Assembly (NCBI RefSeq): GCF_947487515.1
Contig: NZ_CANKWO010000001.1
Coordinates: 1 to 64,000 of the forward strand
Length of the DNA: 64,000 nt
From: an uncultured Litoreibacter sp.
Lineage (GTDB): Bacteria > Pseudomonadota > Alphaproteobacteria > Rhodobacterales > Rhodobacteraceae
Direction of reading: 5' to 3'
The notes below the pieces were generated by a model, which was not told the origin of the DNA, did not search any database, and saw nothing but the letters and a program-made list of their open reading frames with translations. How positions within the stretch are numbered: the stretch's first letter is position 1; every line of letters begins with the position of its first letter. Positions 17,485 through 26,999 of the stretch are shown here, in pieces. The position numbers were made by a program, and so were the translations under genes.

Positions 17485-18348
17485 TTAGGTCTTGTTGCCA
17501 AGGGTTGCGGCGATCAATTCATCGAGACCTTGGGGGGTGGTGACCTTTCCCAGATCGGTATGAGAGACCTTAATCCCGTAGTGATCAGCCATGGCCCGAT
17601 ACCGTGGCTCGCGCTGCGAGATGGCCTGCGCGTAGGTGAAGGTCATGAAGTCGTTCGGCACGACGTCTGCCTCGGCGCATTTGTGGCTTTCCAAGTACTC
17701 ATCCCACAGGTCCTGCAAGAACTGCGGCCTGTAACACATTGGTTTTGGGGACGATTTGAACCTTCGTACCAGTTCGGCCTCATGGTCTTTCGATCCTTCG
17801 ATCCACACCATTAGGTGGTTTTTTGCCAGATCATTGAGCAAGGGATCGTCTGGGGTAAAAGGATCAACAACTTCACAGGTAGACCCGCCGGTATCACAGA
17901 CGAAGTTCTTGTACCCGTAGAGATCGCTGGCGCGGTCAATGAAGTGGGCTGTGTCGTATAGGGCTGCGACTTCGGCGCGGTGATGTTGGGCCTGACGCGC
18001 CTGATACTCCGCAAAGCTAAGCCCCCCAAGGGCCGGATTTCCAGGTTTGCCCAGATATGTGGACAGGGGGGACAGGTCGTCAAATGTCAGGTTCGACGCG
18101 ATGTAGATGCTGTCAGACCGTAGCAAATCGGCCAAAAACGGATCCTGCATCGCGCGGCGTTTGAAGTTGTCGGTGATATATTCGCCCATGTAGCGCGTGC
18201 CGATCCGGTAGTCTGCACTGTAGTGAAACCAATCACCTGTCGCGCGTAACATATTGGAAATATATGTTTTTCCAAGACCGGACATGCCGAAGAACAGCAC
18301 CTTCTTCCCGTCGGCTTGCAGCCAATCCTGTCCCGAGTTGTAGATCAT
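17485..18348 (-). CDS. P-loop NTP-binding protein of unknown function
   Basis: This 287-aa protein has a Walker A motif GMSGLGKT at 21-28, followed by a region that resembles kinases (WFHYSADYRIGTRYMGEYI). A Walker B-like strand NFVCDTGGSTCEVVD lies near 150, and HLMVWIEGS near 180. The ATG at 18348 is preceded by GGAG eight bases upstream; an upstream TTG lacks support. It sits 46 bp upstream of metA on the same strand. Substrate and role are unknown; a kinase-like or ATPase role is inferred only from the P-loop. Confidence 0.75.
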   Translation of the reverse strand: MIYNSGQDWLQADGKKVLFFGMSGLGKTYISNMLRATGDWFHYSADYRIGTRYMGEYITDNFKRRAMQDPFLADLLRSDSIYIASNLTFDDLSPLSTYLGKPGNPALGGLSFAEYQARQAQHHRAEVAALYDTAHFIDRASDLYGYKNFVCDTGGSTCEVVDPFTPDDPLLNDLAKNHLMVWIEGSKDHEAELVRRFKSSPKPMCYRPQFLQDLWDEYLESHKCAEADVVPNDFMTFTYAQAISQREPRYRAMADHYGIKVSHTDLGKVTTPQGLDELIAATLGNKT

Positions 18349-18422
18349 TCGTATCGCTCCTGTGTCCCCAGACAAATAGGTAACGGTGCGCGGGCGGGCT
18401 TGCTAGGGGTTTCACAGGAAAA

Positions 18423-18454
18423 ACGCAAAACGCCCCGCAAAACAATGCGGGGCG
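18423..18454 (-). terminator. Minus-strand terminator of the FadL-type porin gene
   Basis: The stem CGCCCCGC (18431-18438) and GCGGGGCG (18447-18454) has an 8-nt loop. Read on the minus strand it is followed by TTTTGCGTTT. It lies 26 bp beyond the stop of the porin gene. Confidence 0.85.
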
Positions 18455-18479
18455 CTTTGAAAAATCCTGAGCGGTTTGC

Positions 18480-19550
18480 TTAAAAGTTCAAGCCGATACG
18501 AACGCCCGCTCCAACGGCTTCATTGTCGTTAAAGTTCAACCCGCTGGCAAAGTTCTGGCTGCCGAGTTTGGCGTAGGTGACGCCGCCGGTGATCTTGGTG
18601 TTGCCCTTGGTATAGGTTACGCCCAAGCCGATGCTTGTCTGACCGGTGCGCGGGTTAAGCAATGTGTTGCCCGGGCGGGTAGCAGGCTCTTCAAAGCCAA
18701 GTGTGACAGCACCGGACCAGTTTTCGTTGAAGCGACGGCCAACTCCCAAGGAGTAAGTGACGGTGTCATCGCGGAAGTTCACGTATTGACCTTGCCCAGC
18801 CGTGGTGAGGTTAAAGCCTTCCCACTCGACATAGCGCACAGAGCCAAACAGCAAAGTGTCTTTGGCGATTCCGGTTTGGAACTCAAGGTTCAGGCTTGCT
18901 GGAATTGTCGCCGTGAAAGACGTGGGCGTTGAAGTTAATGTTGCAAGCGCAAGTTCGGTCCCCTCCAGATCAACATCGATCTCGCTGCTGTAGGTCAGGG
19001 CGACACGCATGGCAATGTCGGGGCGTTCATATGCTGCGCCGAATACGAAGCCGACGCCGAAGTCACTGCCTGCAGTCAAGCGAGCAGGGCTAACACCCCC
19101 AACAAAGGTCTGGATCTCGCCGCCAAGATCTTGAAAGCGAAGTCCGCCGTGAACACTGAAGTTCTCGTTGAACTTATAGCGCCCTAAAACAGTTACTGCT
19201 GTACTATTCACCTCTGCATAGCCGGAAATGCCGAATGCAAATGGAAAGGGGCGGTAATCTACGGAGGCACCAATAGGCTGATCGACAATAACCGAAAAGC
19301 TCAACTTCTCGGAGACATCTTGCTTAAAGGCAAACCCGAACAGCGAATAGCTTTTGAGCGGATCAACGGGAAGTCCCGCAGCACTTGCACCGGAACTAAC
19401 GGTCCCGAAGCTGAATTCAGTATACGCGCCGGTTTCACCACCTTCTTCAAACAAGGGGCGAATAAATTGGCCGGTCCGATCGATACCACCGGCAGATGCC
19501 AAGGTTGTGGTTGTCGCAAGAATGGCGGCTGCGCCGTATATCTGTTTCAT
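18480..19550 (-). CDS. FadL/OmpP1-family outer membrane transport protein
   Basis: This 356-aa protein has a signal peptide (MKQIYGAAAILATTTTLASAGG) and beta-strand-rich sequence with alternating hydrophobic residues, ending in a strand with terminal Phe (AGVRIGLNF) as needed for outer-membrane insertion. Motifs such as SEIDVDLEG, GSVRYVEWEGF and RFNENWSGAVTLGFEEPATRPGNTL resemble OmpP1/FadL porins that carry hydrophobic substrates. ATG 19550 follows GGAGG; the longer ORF start lacks a site. Transport of fatty acids or other hydrophobic compounds is inferred. Confidence 0.85.
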   Translation of the reverse strand: MKQIYGAAAILATTTTLASAGGIDRTGQFIRPLFEEGGETGAYTEFSFGTVSSGASAAGLPVDPLKSYSLFGFAFKQDVSEKLSFSVIVDQPIGASVDYRPFPFAFGISGYAEVNSTAVTVLGRYKFNENFSVHGGLRFQDLGGEIQTFVGGVSPARLTAGSDFGVGFVFGAAYERPDIAMRVALTYSSEIDVDLEGTELALATLTSTPTSFTATIPASLNLEFQTGIAKDTLLFGSVRYVEWEGFNLTTAGQGQYVNFRDDTVTYSLGVGRRFNENWSGAVTLGFEEPATRPGNTLLNPRTGQTSIGLGVTYTKGNTKITGGVTYAKLGSQNFASGLNFNDNEAVGAGVRIGLNF

Positions 19551-19700
19551 TTGTTTCCTCCCCGAAACACTTGAATGCTGCTTTCTGTACCCTAATGGCG
19601 ACATTCCGCCTACGTCAATTTGTGACCATACGTCACAGGCAAATTTGGCTGTAGATCATGGCTTTAGTCGCTCAGGCGTGGCGAAAAGCTCACAATTCCC

Positions 19701-20588
19701 TTAGGTCAAGTCACCAGATTTACGTGTCTCAAAGGCAATATTGAGGTAGTTGGCACCAAATATGATGGCTGCGCCAACCAAGACCCACGGATCAAAAGCC
19801 TCGTGAAAAATGGCCACGCCCAGCAGGGCCACAATGGGCAACCGGCCAAAGTCCATTGGCATAACGACAACGGCTGGCGCATGGCTCAAAGCGGTGGTTA
19901 GGCAAAAATGCGCGCTTAGGCCGGTGCAAGACACAACAATGACCCATGGAATTAGCTGCGATGAGGGCCACGCCAGATGGCCATCCCACCCCGCAATTGT
20001 GATCCCGAAAACCGCTTGCATAAGGGCCAGCCAAAAAAGAATGCACGTGATTGAATGGTGCTGCGTAAGCTTCTTTGTCGCAATCGCGGACCCCGCAAAG
20101 CCAATCGCCGATCCCGCTGCCAACATCGATCCCAAGTCTAGGTTTGATACATCAGGGCGCACGACCACAAGAACCCCGATGAAGCCAAGAATGGCAACCG
20201 CAATGCGTAAAGACGTCAGCCGTTCGGCCAGAAAAATCGGGGCCAATAGCGCCACCCAAATAGGGGAGGTGAACTCGATTGCGACGACTTGCGCCAGCGG
20301 GGCAATGGCTATGGCCGCGAACCACATGTTTTGCCCTGCGAAATGAGATATGTTGCGCACGACATGCAGGCCAAAGTGCCGGCTACTGATCTGGTTCAAG
20401 GTGCCTGCGGCGGCGCCGATGCCCAGCACCAAGGCAATCGAGATGACGGACCGATAGGTCATCAGCTCAAAGGTATCCAGCTCTGCGCTGATCTTGCGTC
20501 CTGCTACGGCCATCGTTGAAAACGATATGATCGCACCGACCATCCAAAGGGCAGCCAACGGCATTTGAGGGGCAGGAGACGTTGTCAT
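19701..20588 (-). CDS. EamA/DMT-family permease
   Basis: This 295-aa integral membrane protein has about ten hydrophobic segments in two EamA repeats (first about 10-140, second about 150-285). FTSPIWVALLAPIFLAERLTSLRIAVAILGFIGVLVVVRP is the typical end of repeat one. Such proteins export or import small metabolites; the substrate cannot be read. ATG 20588 was chosen behind AGG; an upstream TTG would add 12 residues. Confidence 0.88.
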   Translation of the reverse strand: MTTSPAPQMPLAALWMVGAIISFSTMAVAGRKISAELDTFELMTYRSVISIALVLGIGAAAGTLNQISSRHFGLHVVRNISHFAGQNMWFAAIAIAPLAQVVAIEFTSPIWVALLAPIFLAERLTSLRIAVAILGFIGVLVVVRPDVSNLDLGSMLAAGSAIGFAGSAIATKKLTQHHSITCILFWLALMQAVFGITIAGWDGHLAWPSSQLIPWVIVVSCTGLSAHFCLTTALSHAPAVVVMPMDFGRLPIVALLGVAIFHEAFDPWVLVGAAIIFGANYLNIAFETRKSGDLT

Positions 20589-20654
20589 GTGTACCTGCAA
20601 ATCTCTTTCCGCTGAGCGGGTCAAGCCGATTTAGGAGGCGCAGCGCATTTGGCG

Positions 20655-20680
20655 GTCACCACCCCCGCGGGGGTAGTGAC
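20655..20680. repeat. GC-rich inverted repeat after guaA
   Basis: GTCAC-C-ACCCCCGCGGGGGT-A-GTGAC forms a nearly perfect dyad 10 bp past the guaA stop. There is no T-tract on the minus strand, so it is at most a weak terminator or an RNA-stabilising structure. Confidence 0.5.
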
Positions 20681-20689
20681 TGGAATTGG

Positions 20690-22282
20690 TTATTCCCACT
20701 CGATGGTGCCCGGAGGCTTCGAGGTGATGTCATAGGTGACGCGGTTGATGCCGGGCACTTCGTTGATAATGCGGGTCGCAGTCTCGCCTAAGAAATCATG
20801 CTCGAAGGGATAGTAATCCGCGGTCATACCATCAACCGAAGTCACCGCACGCAATGCGCAAGCGTAGTCGTATGTCCGCCCGTCGCCCATAACGCCCACG
20901 GTTTTCACCGGTAAAATGGCGACAAAAGCCTGCCAAATGTCATCGTACAGCCCGTGTTTGCGGATCTGGTCGATATAGACCGCATCAGCTTCGCGCAGAA
21001 TGTCGAGCTTGGCGCGGGTAATCTCACCAGGGCAACGAATAGCAAGGCCAGGGCCAGGGAAGGGGTGGCGACCGATAAAGGATTTGGGCAGGCCAAGCTC
21101 GACCCCCAATTCGCGCACCTCGTCTTTGAACAATTCGCGCAAAGGCTCGACCAGCTTGAGACCCATTTTCTCCGGAAGGCCACCCACGTTGTGGTGGGAT
21201 TTGATTGTCACAGAAGGGCCGCCCGAAAAGCTAACGCTTTCAATGACATCAGGGTATAAGGTGCCCTGAGCAAGGAACTTGGCGTCCTCAATCTCATTGG
21301 CGTATTTCTGGAACACATCGATGAACAGCTTGCCAATAATTTTGCGCTTGGTCTCCGGATCCGATTGACCGTCCAACTCGCCCAAGAACAACTCTTGCTC
21401 GTCGGCGTGGATCAGTTTCATCTTATAGTTGTCGCGGAACATGGTGACGACCTCTTCGGCCTCGCCTTTGCGCAACAGGCCGTGGTCAACAAAGACGCAC
21501 GTGAGCTGGTCACCGATGGCTTCATGAATCAGCACAGCCGCAACAGAACTATCGACCCCGCCGGACAAGCCGCAGATCACATGGTTGTCGCCAACCTGTT
21601 CACGGATCGCCGCAATGGCCTGTTCGCGATAGGCACCCATCGTCCAATCACCACTGAACCCAGCCAGTTTGACGAAGTTCTCATATAGTTTCGCGCCATT
21701 TGGGGTGTGGTGCACCTCTGGGTGGAACTGAACCGCATAGAAGTTGCGCGATACGTCTCCCGTGATCGCATAAGGGGCATTCGGGGAGGTGCCGTAAACC
21801 TCAAATCCCGGAGCGATTTCAGAGACATGGTCTCCGTGTGACATCCAAACCTGCTCTTTGCCATCTTCAAACCAACCGTCCAGAATGGCCAGCTTGGCCT
21901 CCGTGGGGGTGACAAAGGCGCGGCCGAATTCCGCAGTGCCATGACCGCTTTCCACCTTGCCGCCCAATTGGGTCATCATCGTCTGTTGGCCATAGCAAAT
22001 ACCCAAGACCGGTACGCCAAGGGTAAAGACACCGTCAGCAGCGCGCGGACTGCCTTCGCGTGTGACGCTATCGGGGCCACCGGACAGGATCACAGCCTTT
22101 GGGTTGAACTCGGTCAAAAAGGCATCAGTGACGTTCTGATAGGGGTGTATCTCGCAGTACACGCTGGATTCGCGCAAACGACGCGCAATCAGCTGTGTGA
22201 CCTGCGACCCGAAGTCGATGATCAGTAATTTTTCATGAATGATGTCAGAGGCTGTGGCGGGGGCGATGATTTGATCTGTCAT
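20690..22282 (-). CDS. guaA: GMP synthase (glutamine-hydrolysing)
   Basis: This 530-aa two-domain enzyme converts XMP to GMP. The N-terminal class I glutamine amidotransferase has [15 protein letters not shown] (nucleophile Cys) and [11 protein letters not shown] (catalytic His/Glu). The ATP pyrophosphatase domain begins with the P-loop [13 protein letters not shown] (about 235-247). The C-terminal dimerisation domain ends [14 protein letters not shown]. Length and order are canonical. Confidence 0.98.
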   Translation of the reverse strand: MTDQIIAPATASDIIHEKLLIIDFGSQVTQLIARRLRESSVYCEIHPYQNVTDAFLTEFNPKAVILSGGPDSVTREGSPRAADGVFTLGVPVLGICYGQQTMMTQLGGKVESGHGTAEFGRAFVTPTEAKLAILDGWFEDGKEQVWMSHGDHVSEIAPGFEVYGTSPNAPYAITGDVSRNFYAVQFHPEVHHTPNGAKLYENFVKLAGFSGDWTMGAYREQAIAAIREQVGDNHVICGLSGGVDSSVAAVLIHEAIGDQLTCVFVDHGLLRKGEAEEVVTMFRDNYKMKLIHADEQELFLGELDGQSDPETKRKIIGKLFIDVFQKYANEIEDAKFLAQGTLYPDVIESVSFSGGPSVTIKSHHNVGGLPEKMGLKLVEPLRELFKDEVRELGVELGLPKSFIGRHPFPGPGLAIRCPGEITRAKLDILREADAVYIDQIRKHGLYDDIWQAFVAILPVKTVGVMGDGRTYDYACALRAVTSVDGMTADYYPFEHDFLGETATRIINEVPGINRVTYDITSKPPGTIEWE

Positions 22283-22459
22283 ACATGCTGATTATGAGGC
22301 AACTGCCTGCGTTGCAAGAGCTGTGGCGCGGTGATTTTGCCCGATGCCACGCATAATTGTGGTGACATGTCGCTTTTTCATCGTAAGGGGCGGTTTCTGG
22401 CCATGATCCGAGGCCCCATCGGGTAATCACTTTGTTAACAATTTCTGAGGGAGCCTGCC

Positions 22460-24001
22460 ATGACCGATACAGCCACACCACGTAGACGGACACGCGGCGG
22501 CGGCGGCGCTGCGCGACGGGCCGAGCGCACGGCGGTTTCCATCGAAACAGCCAAATACATTGAACGCAACATCCCGAACTTCGAAGTGCTGAATGAAGAG
22601 GCGCTTCAGATCATCGAGGACAACGCAGAAACGGTTTTGGCCGAAATCGGGGTTAGCTTCGTCGACAACCCATACGCGTTGGACCTGTGGCGCGAGGCAG
22701 GGGCTGAGGTTGACGGGGAGCGCGTGCGCATCCCACGCGGATTGGCCCGCGAACTGTGCAAAACTGCGCCCTCGACGATCACCCAACATGCGCGCAATCC
22801 AGAGCGCTCGGTGGAAATCGGTGGCAAAAATCTTGTTTTGGCCCCGATTTATGGCCCGCCCTTTGTGCGCGATGCCGAGGGGGGACGCCGCTACGCGACG
22901 ATGGAAGACTTCAACAAATTCGTGAAGCTCGGCTATATGTCAAAATGGCTGCACCACTCGGGTGGTACCGTGTGCGAGCCCACAGATGTGCCGGTGAACA
23001 AGCGGCATTTGGACATGCTTTACGCGCATATGTCCCTAAGTGACAAACCGTTCATGGGGGCGGTTACGGAGCCCTCCCGCGCACAAGATTCGGTCGATAT
23101 GTGCGAAATTCTATTTGGCGGCCTGAACGGGCGTACGGTCATGACATCCTTGATCAATATCAATTCGCCGATGACCTTCGATGCGGTGATGATGGGGGCG
23201 TTGGAAGTCTATGCGCGCGCCAATCAGGCGTGCATTATCTCTCCGTTCATTGTGGGCGGAGCAATGGCGCCTGTCTCCGTTGCGGGGACTTTGACGCAGG
23301 TGTTGGCCGAGGTATTGGCAGGCGTGGCCTACAGTCAGTTGGTTCGCAAAGGCGCGCCGGTGATTATGGGGGCCTTTGTAACCTCTATTGATATGAACTC
23401 CGGCGCCCCAACCTTCGGCACGCCGGAGGCGTCTCATATCACCTATGGTGCGGGGCAATTGGCCCGTCGTTTGGGCCTGCCTTACCGCTCCGCGGGGTCG
23501 TTCTGCGGCTCGAAGTTGCCGGATGCGCAAGCGGCCTATGAGACCGCGAACAGCCTGAATATGGGGCTGTTGTCTGGGGTCAACTTCATGCTGCACAGCT
23601 GTGGTTGGCTGGAAGGCGGATTGGTTGCCTCCTTCGAGAAATTCGTGATGGATGCGGATCAGCTTGGCACCCTTCACCACTTTGCAAAAGGTGTCAGCAT
23701 GGACGAGAACGCCCAAGCTATGGGCGCGCTGCGCGAAGTGGGGCCTGGAGGGCACTTCTTGGGCTGTGAACACACGCAGGCGAATTTCAAAACGGCCTTT
23801 TGGCGGTCCGATCTGTTCGACTATAAGCCCTTTGAAACATGGGCCGATGAGGGCGAGCGTGATACTGTCGCACTGGCATCCGCCCGCGTGACGAAATTGC
23901 TTGGTGACTACCAGCAACCGCATCTTGATCCTTCCGTAGATGAGGCGTTGCGGACCTATGTTCGCGAAAAGAAAGAAAGCATGCCCGACGCCTTCAGCTA
24001 G
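22460..24001 (+). CDS. MttB-superfamily methyltransferase, non-pyrrolysine
   Basis: This 513-aa protein belongs to the trimethylamine methyltransferase (MttB) superfamily: GARxxx-rich N-terminus, NIPNFEVLNEEALQIIEDNAETVLAEIGV (about 40-68), YGPPFVRDAEGGRRYATMEDF and GAGQLARRLGLPYRSAG. The frame is open throughout with no in-frame TAG, so it does not encode pyrrolysine; non-Pyl members such as MtgB demethylate glycine betaine and similar quaternary amines. No corrinoid protein gene is adjacent. GAGGGAG lies just before the ATG. Confidence 0.88.
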   Translation: MTDTATPRRRTRGGGGAARRAERTAVSIETAKYIERNIPNFEVLNEEALQIIEDNAETVLAEIGVSFVDNPYALDLWREAGAEVDGERVRIPRGLARELCKTAPSTITQHARNPERSVEIGGKNLVLAPIYGPPFVRDAEGGRRYATMEDFNKFVKLGYMSKWLHHSGGTVCEPTDVPVNKRHLDMLYAHMSLSDKPFMGAVTEPSRAQDSVDMCEILFGGLNGRTVMTSLININSPMTFDAVMMGALEVYARANQACIISPFIVGGAMAPVSVAGTLTQVLAEVLAGVAYSQLVRKGAPVIMGAFVTSIDMNSGAPTFGTPEASHITYGAGQLARRLGLPYRSAGSFCGSKLPDAQAAYETANSLNMGLLSGVNFMLHSCGWLEGGLVASFEKFVMDADQLGTLHHFAKGVSMDENAQAMGALREVGPGGHFLGCEHTQANFKTAFWRSDLFDYKPFETWADEGERDTVALASARVTKLLGDYQQPHLDPSVDEALRTYVREKKESMPDAFS

Positions 24002-24008
24002 GAGGTGA

Positions 24009-24332
24009 TCACACCACGGTAGGGCGCCATCCTGTGCGGCCTTCCGACCGTGTTGCGATTGGCAAATTGCGGGTTTCGGCCATCAGGGCGATCAGCAATT
24101 CGATGTGTTTGTTGACGCTGTAGGTGCCGTCATGGGCAAGGCGGGTTTGCTCGGCTTGTTCTTCTTGCAGCAGTAGTGATTCCACCACCGCGAGAGGCGA
24201 GGCCGATTGCGCCTGACCGGCGATGCGTTGCAAGTCGCGGCTGCGACGGTAACCACTGATCCCATGACGGGCAGCACGCACCAAAAGACGGGGGCGGCGA
24301 AGGTCGGTGATTTGAGTGGCAAGGTCGGTCAT
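24009..24332 (-). CDS. DUF6477-type small protein
   Basis: This 107-aa basic protein starts MTDLATQITDLRRPRLLVRAARHG and continues YRRSRDLQRIAG, which matches my memory of the Rhodobacterales DUF6477 family. No membrane segment or known motif is visible. It is convergent with the MttB gene, eight bases away, and divergent from the DUF6456 gene, with a candidate CtrA site between them. Function is unknown. Confidence 0.7.
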   Translation of the reverse strand: MTDLATQITDLRRPRLLVRAARHGISGYRRSRDLQRIAGQAQSASPLAVVESLLLQEEQAEQTRLAHDGTYSVNKHIELLIALMAETRNLPIATRSEGRTGWRPTVV

Positions 24333-24470
24333 GGCAGTGGCTCCGGGTTAAGTTTGTTCACCGCTAATCTAGGCTTGGGTGTGACGCCGTTGCGCATGAT
24401 TTCGCCTTGCGGACGCTCCCTAAGTGTCTGTTTACGTTTTGGAAACAAAATCGTGGATTTGAACGCAGTG

Positions 24471-24485
24471 TTAACCATCTCGTAA
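24471..24485. promoter_or_regulatory. Candidate CtrA-binding site
   Basis: TTAACCATCTCGTAA matches the CtrA half-site TTAACCAT exactly and the full-site pattern TTAA-N7-TTAA with one mismatch. It lies 77 bp before the DUF6456 start and 139 bp before the DUF6477 start, in a divergent promoter. ctrA itself is in this window. Confidence 0.45.
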
Positions 24486-24561
24486 TGAATACAACCTCAA
24501 GTTGTGTGCGTTGCTTAGGGGTTTTTGCCGCCTTTGCCCTACCGACTTAGGGGAGTCACAC

Positions 24562-25710
24562 ATGCATTCTGCTGCTGTTCTGCCATCTGATTATTCGTTT
24601 CCGACCTGGATACCTCAGGCTGTGCGCCGGTATCTCATTCACACGGAAAAAGGGTTATCCCTCAGAGACTTGGCGCGGCGGGAAGGATGTCATGCGTCGA
24701 CTGTTCTCCGGCAGGTTCGTCGCTTTGAGAACCGCCGCGATGATCCGCTTGTCGATGAGGCGCTTCGAACCTTGAGCAGCAGTTTAGCCATCCGTGAACA
24801 TGCAGATACGCCCCAAGGAGCCGACTCTATGACAGCACATGCCCGTAACCATTCTGAAACCTATGTTAACAACACCAAACCGGTTGATTCTTCCGGCCCG
24901 ACCGTTCTCACCGACGAAGACAAGCTAGGTCGAGAGGCCCGCCGTGTCCTACGCCGGTTGTCGGAGACAGGTGCGGTTCTGGCTTTGGCCGCCGACATGG
25001 ATAAAGCTGTGGTCCTACGCACGCTTAACGATGGTCCGCCAACCCGTACGGCGGTTGTCTCGCGGGATGTGGCGCAGGCTTTTGCTTTGAAGGACTGGAT
25101 TAGCTGCGCGCGCACGGGCCGTGTCTCAAGCTACACGATTACTGCTGCAGGTCGTTCTGCCTTGAAGCAATATTTGTCTCAAGATCTGGAGCGAAAGCGC
25201 AGCGCCAAAGGGTCTCATGACGGGCGATCCCCCTTCGTGGATGCAGATGGTGGCACTGCCTTTGCCCGTCCGATGACGTCGGAAAGCCCTCTGGCGATGC
25301 TCGCGCGTCGCCGCGACAAAGAAGGGCGGGCCTTTCTTGCCCCAGAGCTGGTTCAGGCCGGTGAGCGGTTTCGCGAAGACTATGAACTGGCTCAGATGGG
25401 GCAGGGCGCCGCGCAACATTGGGATCGTTTCATGGCCTCTGGTGATCGCAACGAGTTGATCGGCGACGACAGCATGTCATCGGGGCCGCGTGCCGCGAGA
25501 TCGCGCATCGTCGCGGCGCTTGATGATCTGGGGCCGGGCCTGAGTGACATCATCATGCGGTGTTGCTGCTTTCTTGAGGGGTTGGAGACCGCGGAGAAAC
25601 GTATGGGGTGGTCGGCGCGCTCTGGGAAAGTCGTGTTGCGCATCGCCTTGCAACGGTTGCATCGCCACTATGTCGAAGAAAATGGCCATATGAACGCGAT
25701 GATTGGCTAA
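24562..25710 (+). CDS. DUF6456 domain protein with N-terminal helix-turn-helix
   Basis: This 382-aa protein has an N-terminal region resembling a helix-turn-helix (RRYLIHTEKGLSLRDLARREGCHASTVLRQVRRFENRRDD, about 22-62). A second DNA-binding-like part covers about 115-210 (RRVLRRLSETGAVLALA). The C-terminal domain (GRAFLAPELVQAGERFREDYELAQM through RIALQRLHRHY) matches DUF6456 as I recall it. A regulatory role is inferred. ATG 24562 follows GGGGAG; the upstream extension is not supported. Confidence 0.75.
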   Translation: MHSAAVLPSDYSFPTWIPQAVRRYLIHTEKGLSLRDLARREGCHASTVLRQVRRFENRRDDPLVDEALRTLSSSLAIREHADTPQGADSMTAHARNHSETYVNNTKPVDSSGPTVLTDEDKLGREARRVLRRLSETGAVLALAADMDKAVVLRTLNDGPPTRTAVVSRDVAQAFALKDWISCARTGRVSSYTITAAGRSALKQYLSQDLERKRSAKGSHDGRSPFVDADGGTAFARPMTSESPLAMLARRRDKEGRAFLAPELVQAGERFREDYELAQMGQGAAQHWDRFMASGDRNELIGDDSMSSGPRAARSRIVAALDDLGPGLSDIIMRCCCFLEGLETAEKRMGWSARSGKVVLRIALQRLHRHYVEENGHMNAMIG

Positions 25711-25723
25711 ATCCTCGCCACGA

Positions 25724-25754
25724 ACAGGGCGCCCATTGTCTGGCGCCTTGTTTT
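25724..25754 (+). terminator. Terminator after the DUF6456 gene
   Basis: The stem ACAGGGCGCC (25724-25733) and GGCGCCTTGT (25742-25751) has one G-T pair and an 8-nt loop, and is followed by TTT. It lies 14 bp past the stop codon. Confidence 0.75.
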
Positions 25755-25857
25755 CGGGGGCAGGGGGCTTGATACGTGGACCTGCGACAATACTTCGTTT
25801 AACACTGAACTAAGTTTTGTCGAATAGGCTGAAGCCGTCCAAACAGGAGCCTGAACT

Positions 25858-26817
25858 ATGGCCACCCGCGATCTGAAAATCCCGAGCCAACGTCACCCTG
25901 AGAAGGCAAAGCGTCCCGACAACCAGCAACCGCGCAAACCTGAATGGATTCGGGTCAAAGCCCCAGTTGGAGAAGGCTATAAAGAGACGCGTGACATCAT
26001 GCGCGAACATAAGCTTACGACCGTTTGCGAAGAAGCCGGTTGCCCGAATGTCGGTGAATGTTGGAACCAAGGCCACGCCACAATGATGATCATGGGCGAG
26101 GTATGCACGCGGGCCTGCACCTTCTGCAACATCGCAACCGGCAAGCCCCCAGAAGCCTTGGATGTGTTCGAGCCAGGTCGCGTGGCGGATGCGGTGAAGA
26201 AGTTGGGGTTGAACCATGTTGTGATCACATCAGTGGACCGTGACGATATTGAAGACGGCGGCGCAGAGCATTTCGCCCAAACCATTCGGGCCATCCGCCG
26301 TCAATCCCCCAACACAACAATCGAAATTTTGACGCCCGACTTTATTCGCTGCGACCCCAGCGTGTTGGAGATCGTCGTTGAAGCGCGGCCCGATGTGTTT
26401 AACCACAATCTCGAAACCGTCCCGGGGCTATATCCTGAAGTGCGCCCGGGCGCGCGCTACTTTCATTCCCTGCGGTTGCTACAGCGCGTGAAAGAGCTGG
26501 ACCCGTCGATGTTCACCAAATCCGGCATCATGGTGGGCCTTGGCGAAGACCGTCAATCTGTAATGCAGGTTATGGAAGACATGCGCGCCGCGGATATTGA
26601 TTTCCTGACAATCGGGCAATATTTGCAGCCCACGCCCAAGCATCACCGCGTTGATCGCTTTGTCACTCCTGACGAGTTTGCCGCCTATGAGAAAGCGGCC
26701 TTCGGCAAGGGGTTCTTGATGGTTTCGGCGTCGCCTTTGACGAGATCCAGCTACCACGCAGGAGATGATTTCGCGAAGCTTCGCGATGCGCGTTTGGCCA
26801 AAATTGGCAAAGCCTAA
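25858..26817 (+). CDS. lipA: Lipoyl synthase
   Basis: This 319-aa radical-SAM enzyme inserts two sulfurs into octanoyl groups on lipoyl domains. [13 protein letters not shown] (about 60) binds the auxiliary cluster, and [10 protein letters not shown] (about 85-94) is the CX3CX2C radical-SAM cluster motif. The C-terminal RSSYHAGDD carries the conserved serine ligand. AGGAG precedes the ATG. Length is typical. It shares no operon with the neighbouring genes. Confidence 0.98.
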   Translation: MATRDLKIPSQRHPEKAKRPDNQQPRKPEWIRVKAPVGEGYKETRDIMREHKLTTVCEEAGCPNVGECWNQGHATMMIMGEVCTRACTFCNIATGKPPEALDVFEPGRVADAVKKLGLNHVVITSVDRDDIEDGGAEHFAQTIRAIRRQSPNTTIEILTPDFIRCDPSVLEIVVEARPDVFNHNLETVPGLYPEVRPGARYFHSLRLLQRVKELDPSMFTKSGIMVGLGEDRQSVMQVMEDMRAADIDFLTIGQYLQPTPKHHRVDRFVTPDEFAAYEKAAFGKGFLMVSASPLTRSSYHAGDDFAKLRDARLAKIGKA

Positions 26818-26999
26818 GGGCTAAAACGAGGGGCGCGCGGCATACGATCTTGTTGCGCCCATTCCGGCCAGCCGATGTAATGCTCTATCAACGCGATAGC
26901 GATGCAAACGGCAATCAGGCCGACCACCAACTTGACGCGGCGCTCTGAAGGTGGACGGCGGGCCCAGATGGAGGCACGCAGCAGCCATCGCCAATTCAT
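26814..26999 (-). CDS. Small single-helix membrane protein downstream of hpt
   Basis: This 61-aa protein has a basic N-terminus ([22 protein letters not shown]) and one membrane helix ([21 protein letters not shown], about 23-43). The positive N-terminus predicts an N-in topology. Its ATG overlaps the hpt stop by four bases (ATGA), which supports it as a real, coupled gene. Function is unknown. Confidence 0.7.
   Translation of the reverse strand: MNWRWLLRASIWARRPPSERRVKLVVGLIAVCIAIALIEHYIGWPEWAQQDRMPRAPRFSP

Noticed and set aside
22460-24001. Pyrrolysine-containing MttB
   Set aside because: The reading frame is continuous with no in-frame TAG before its natural stop.
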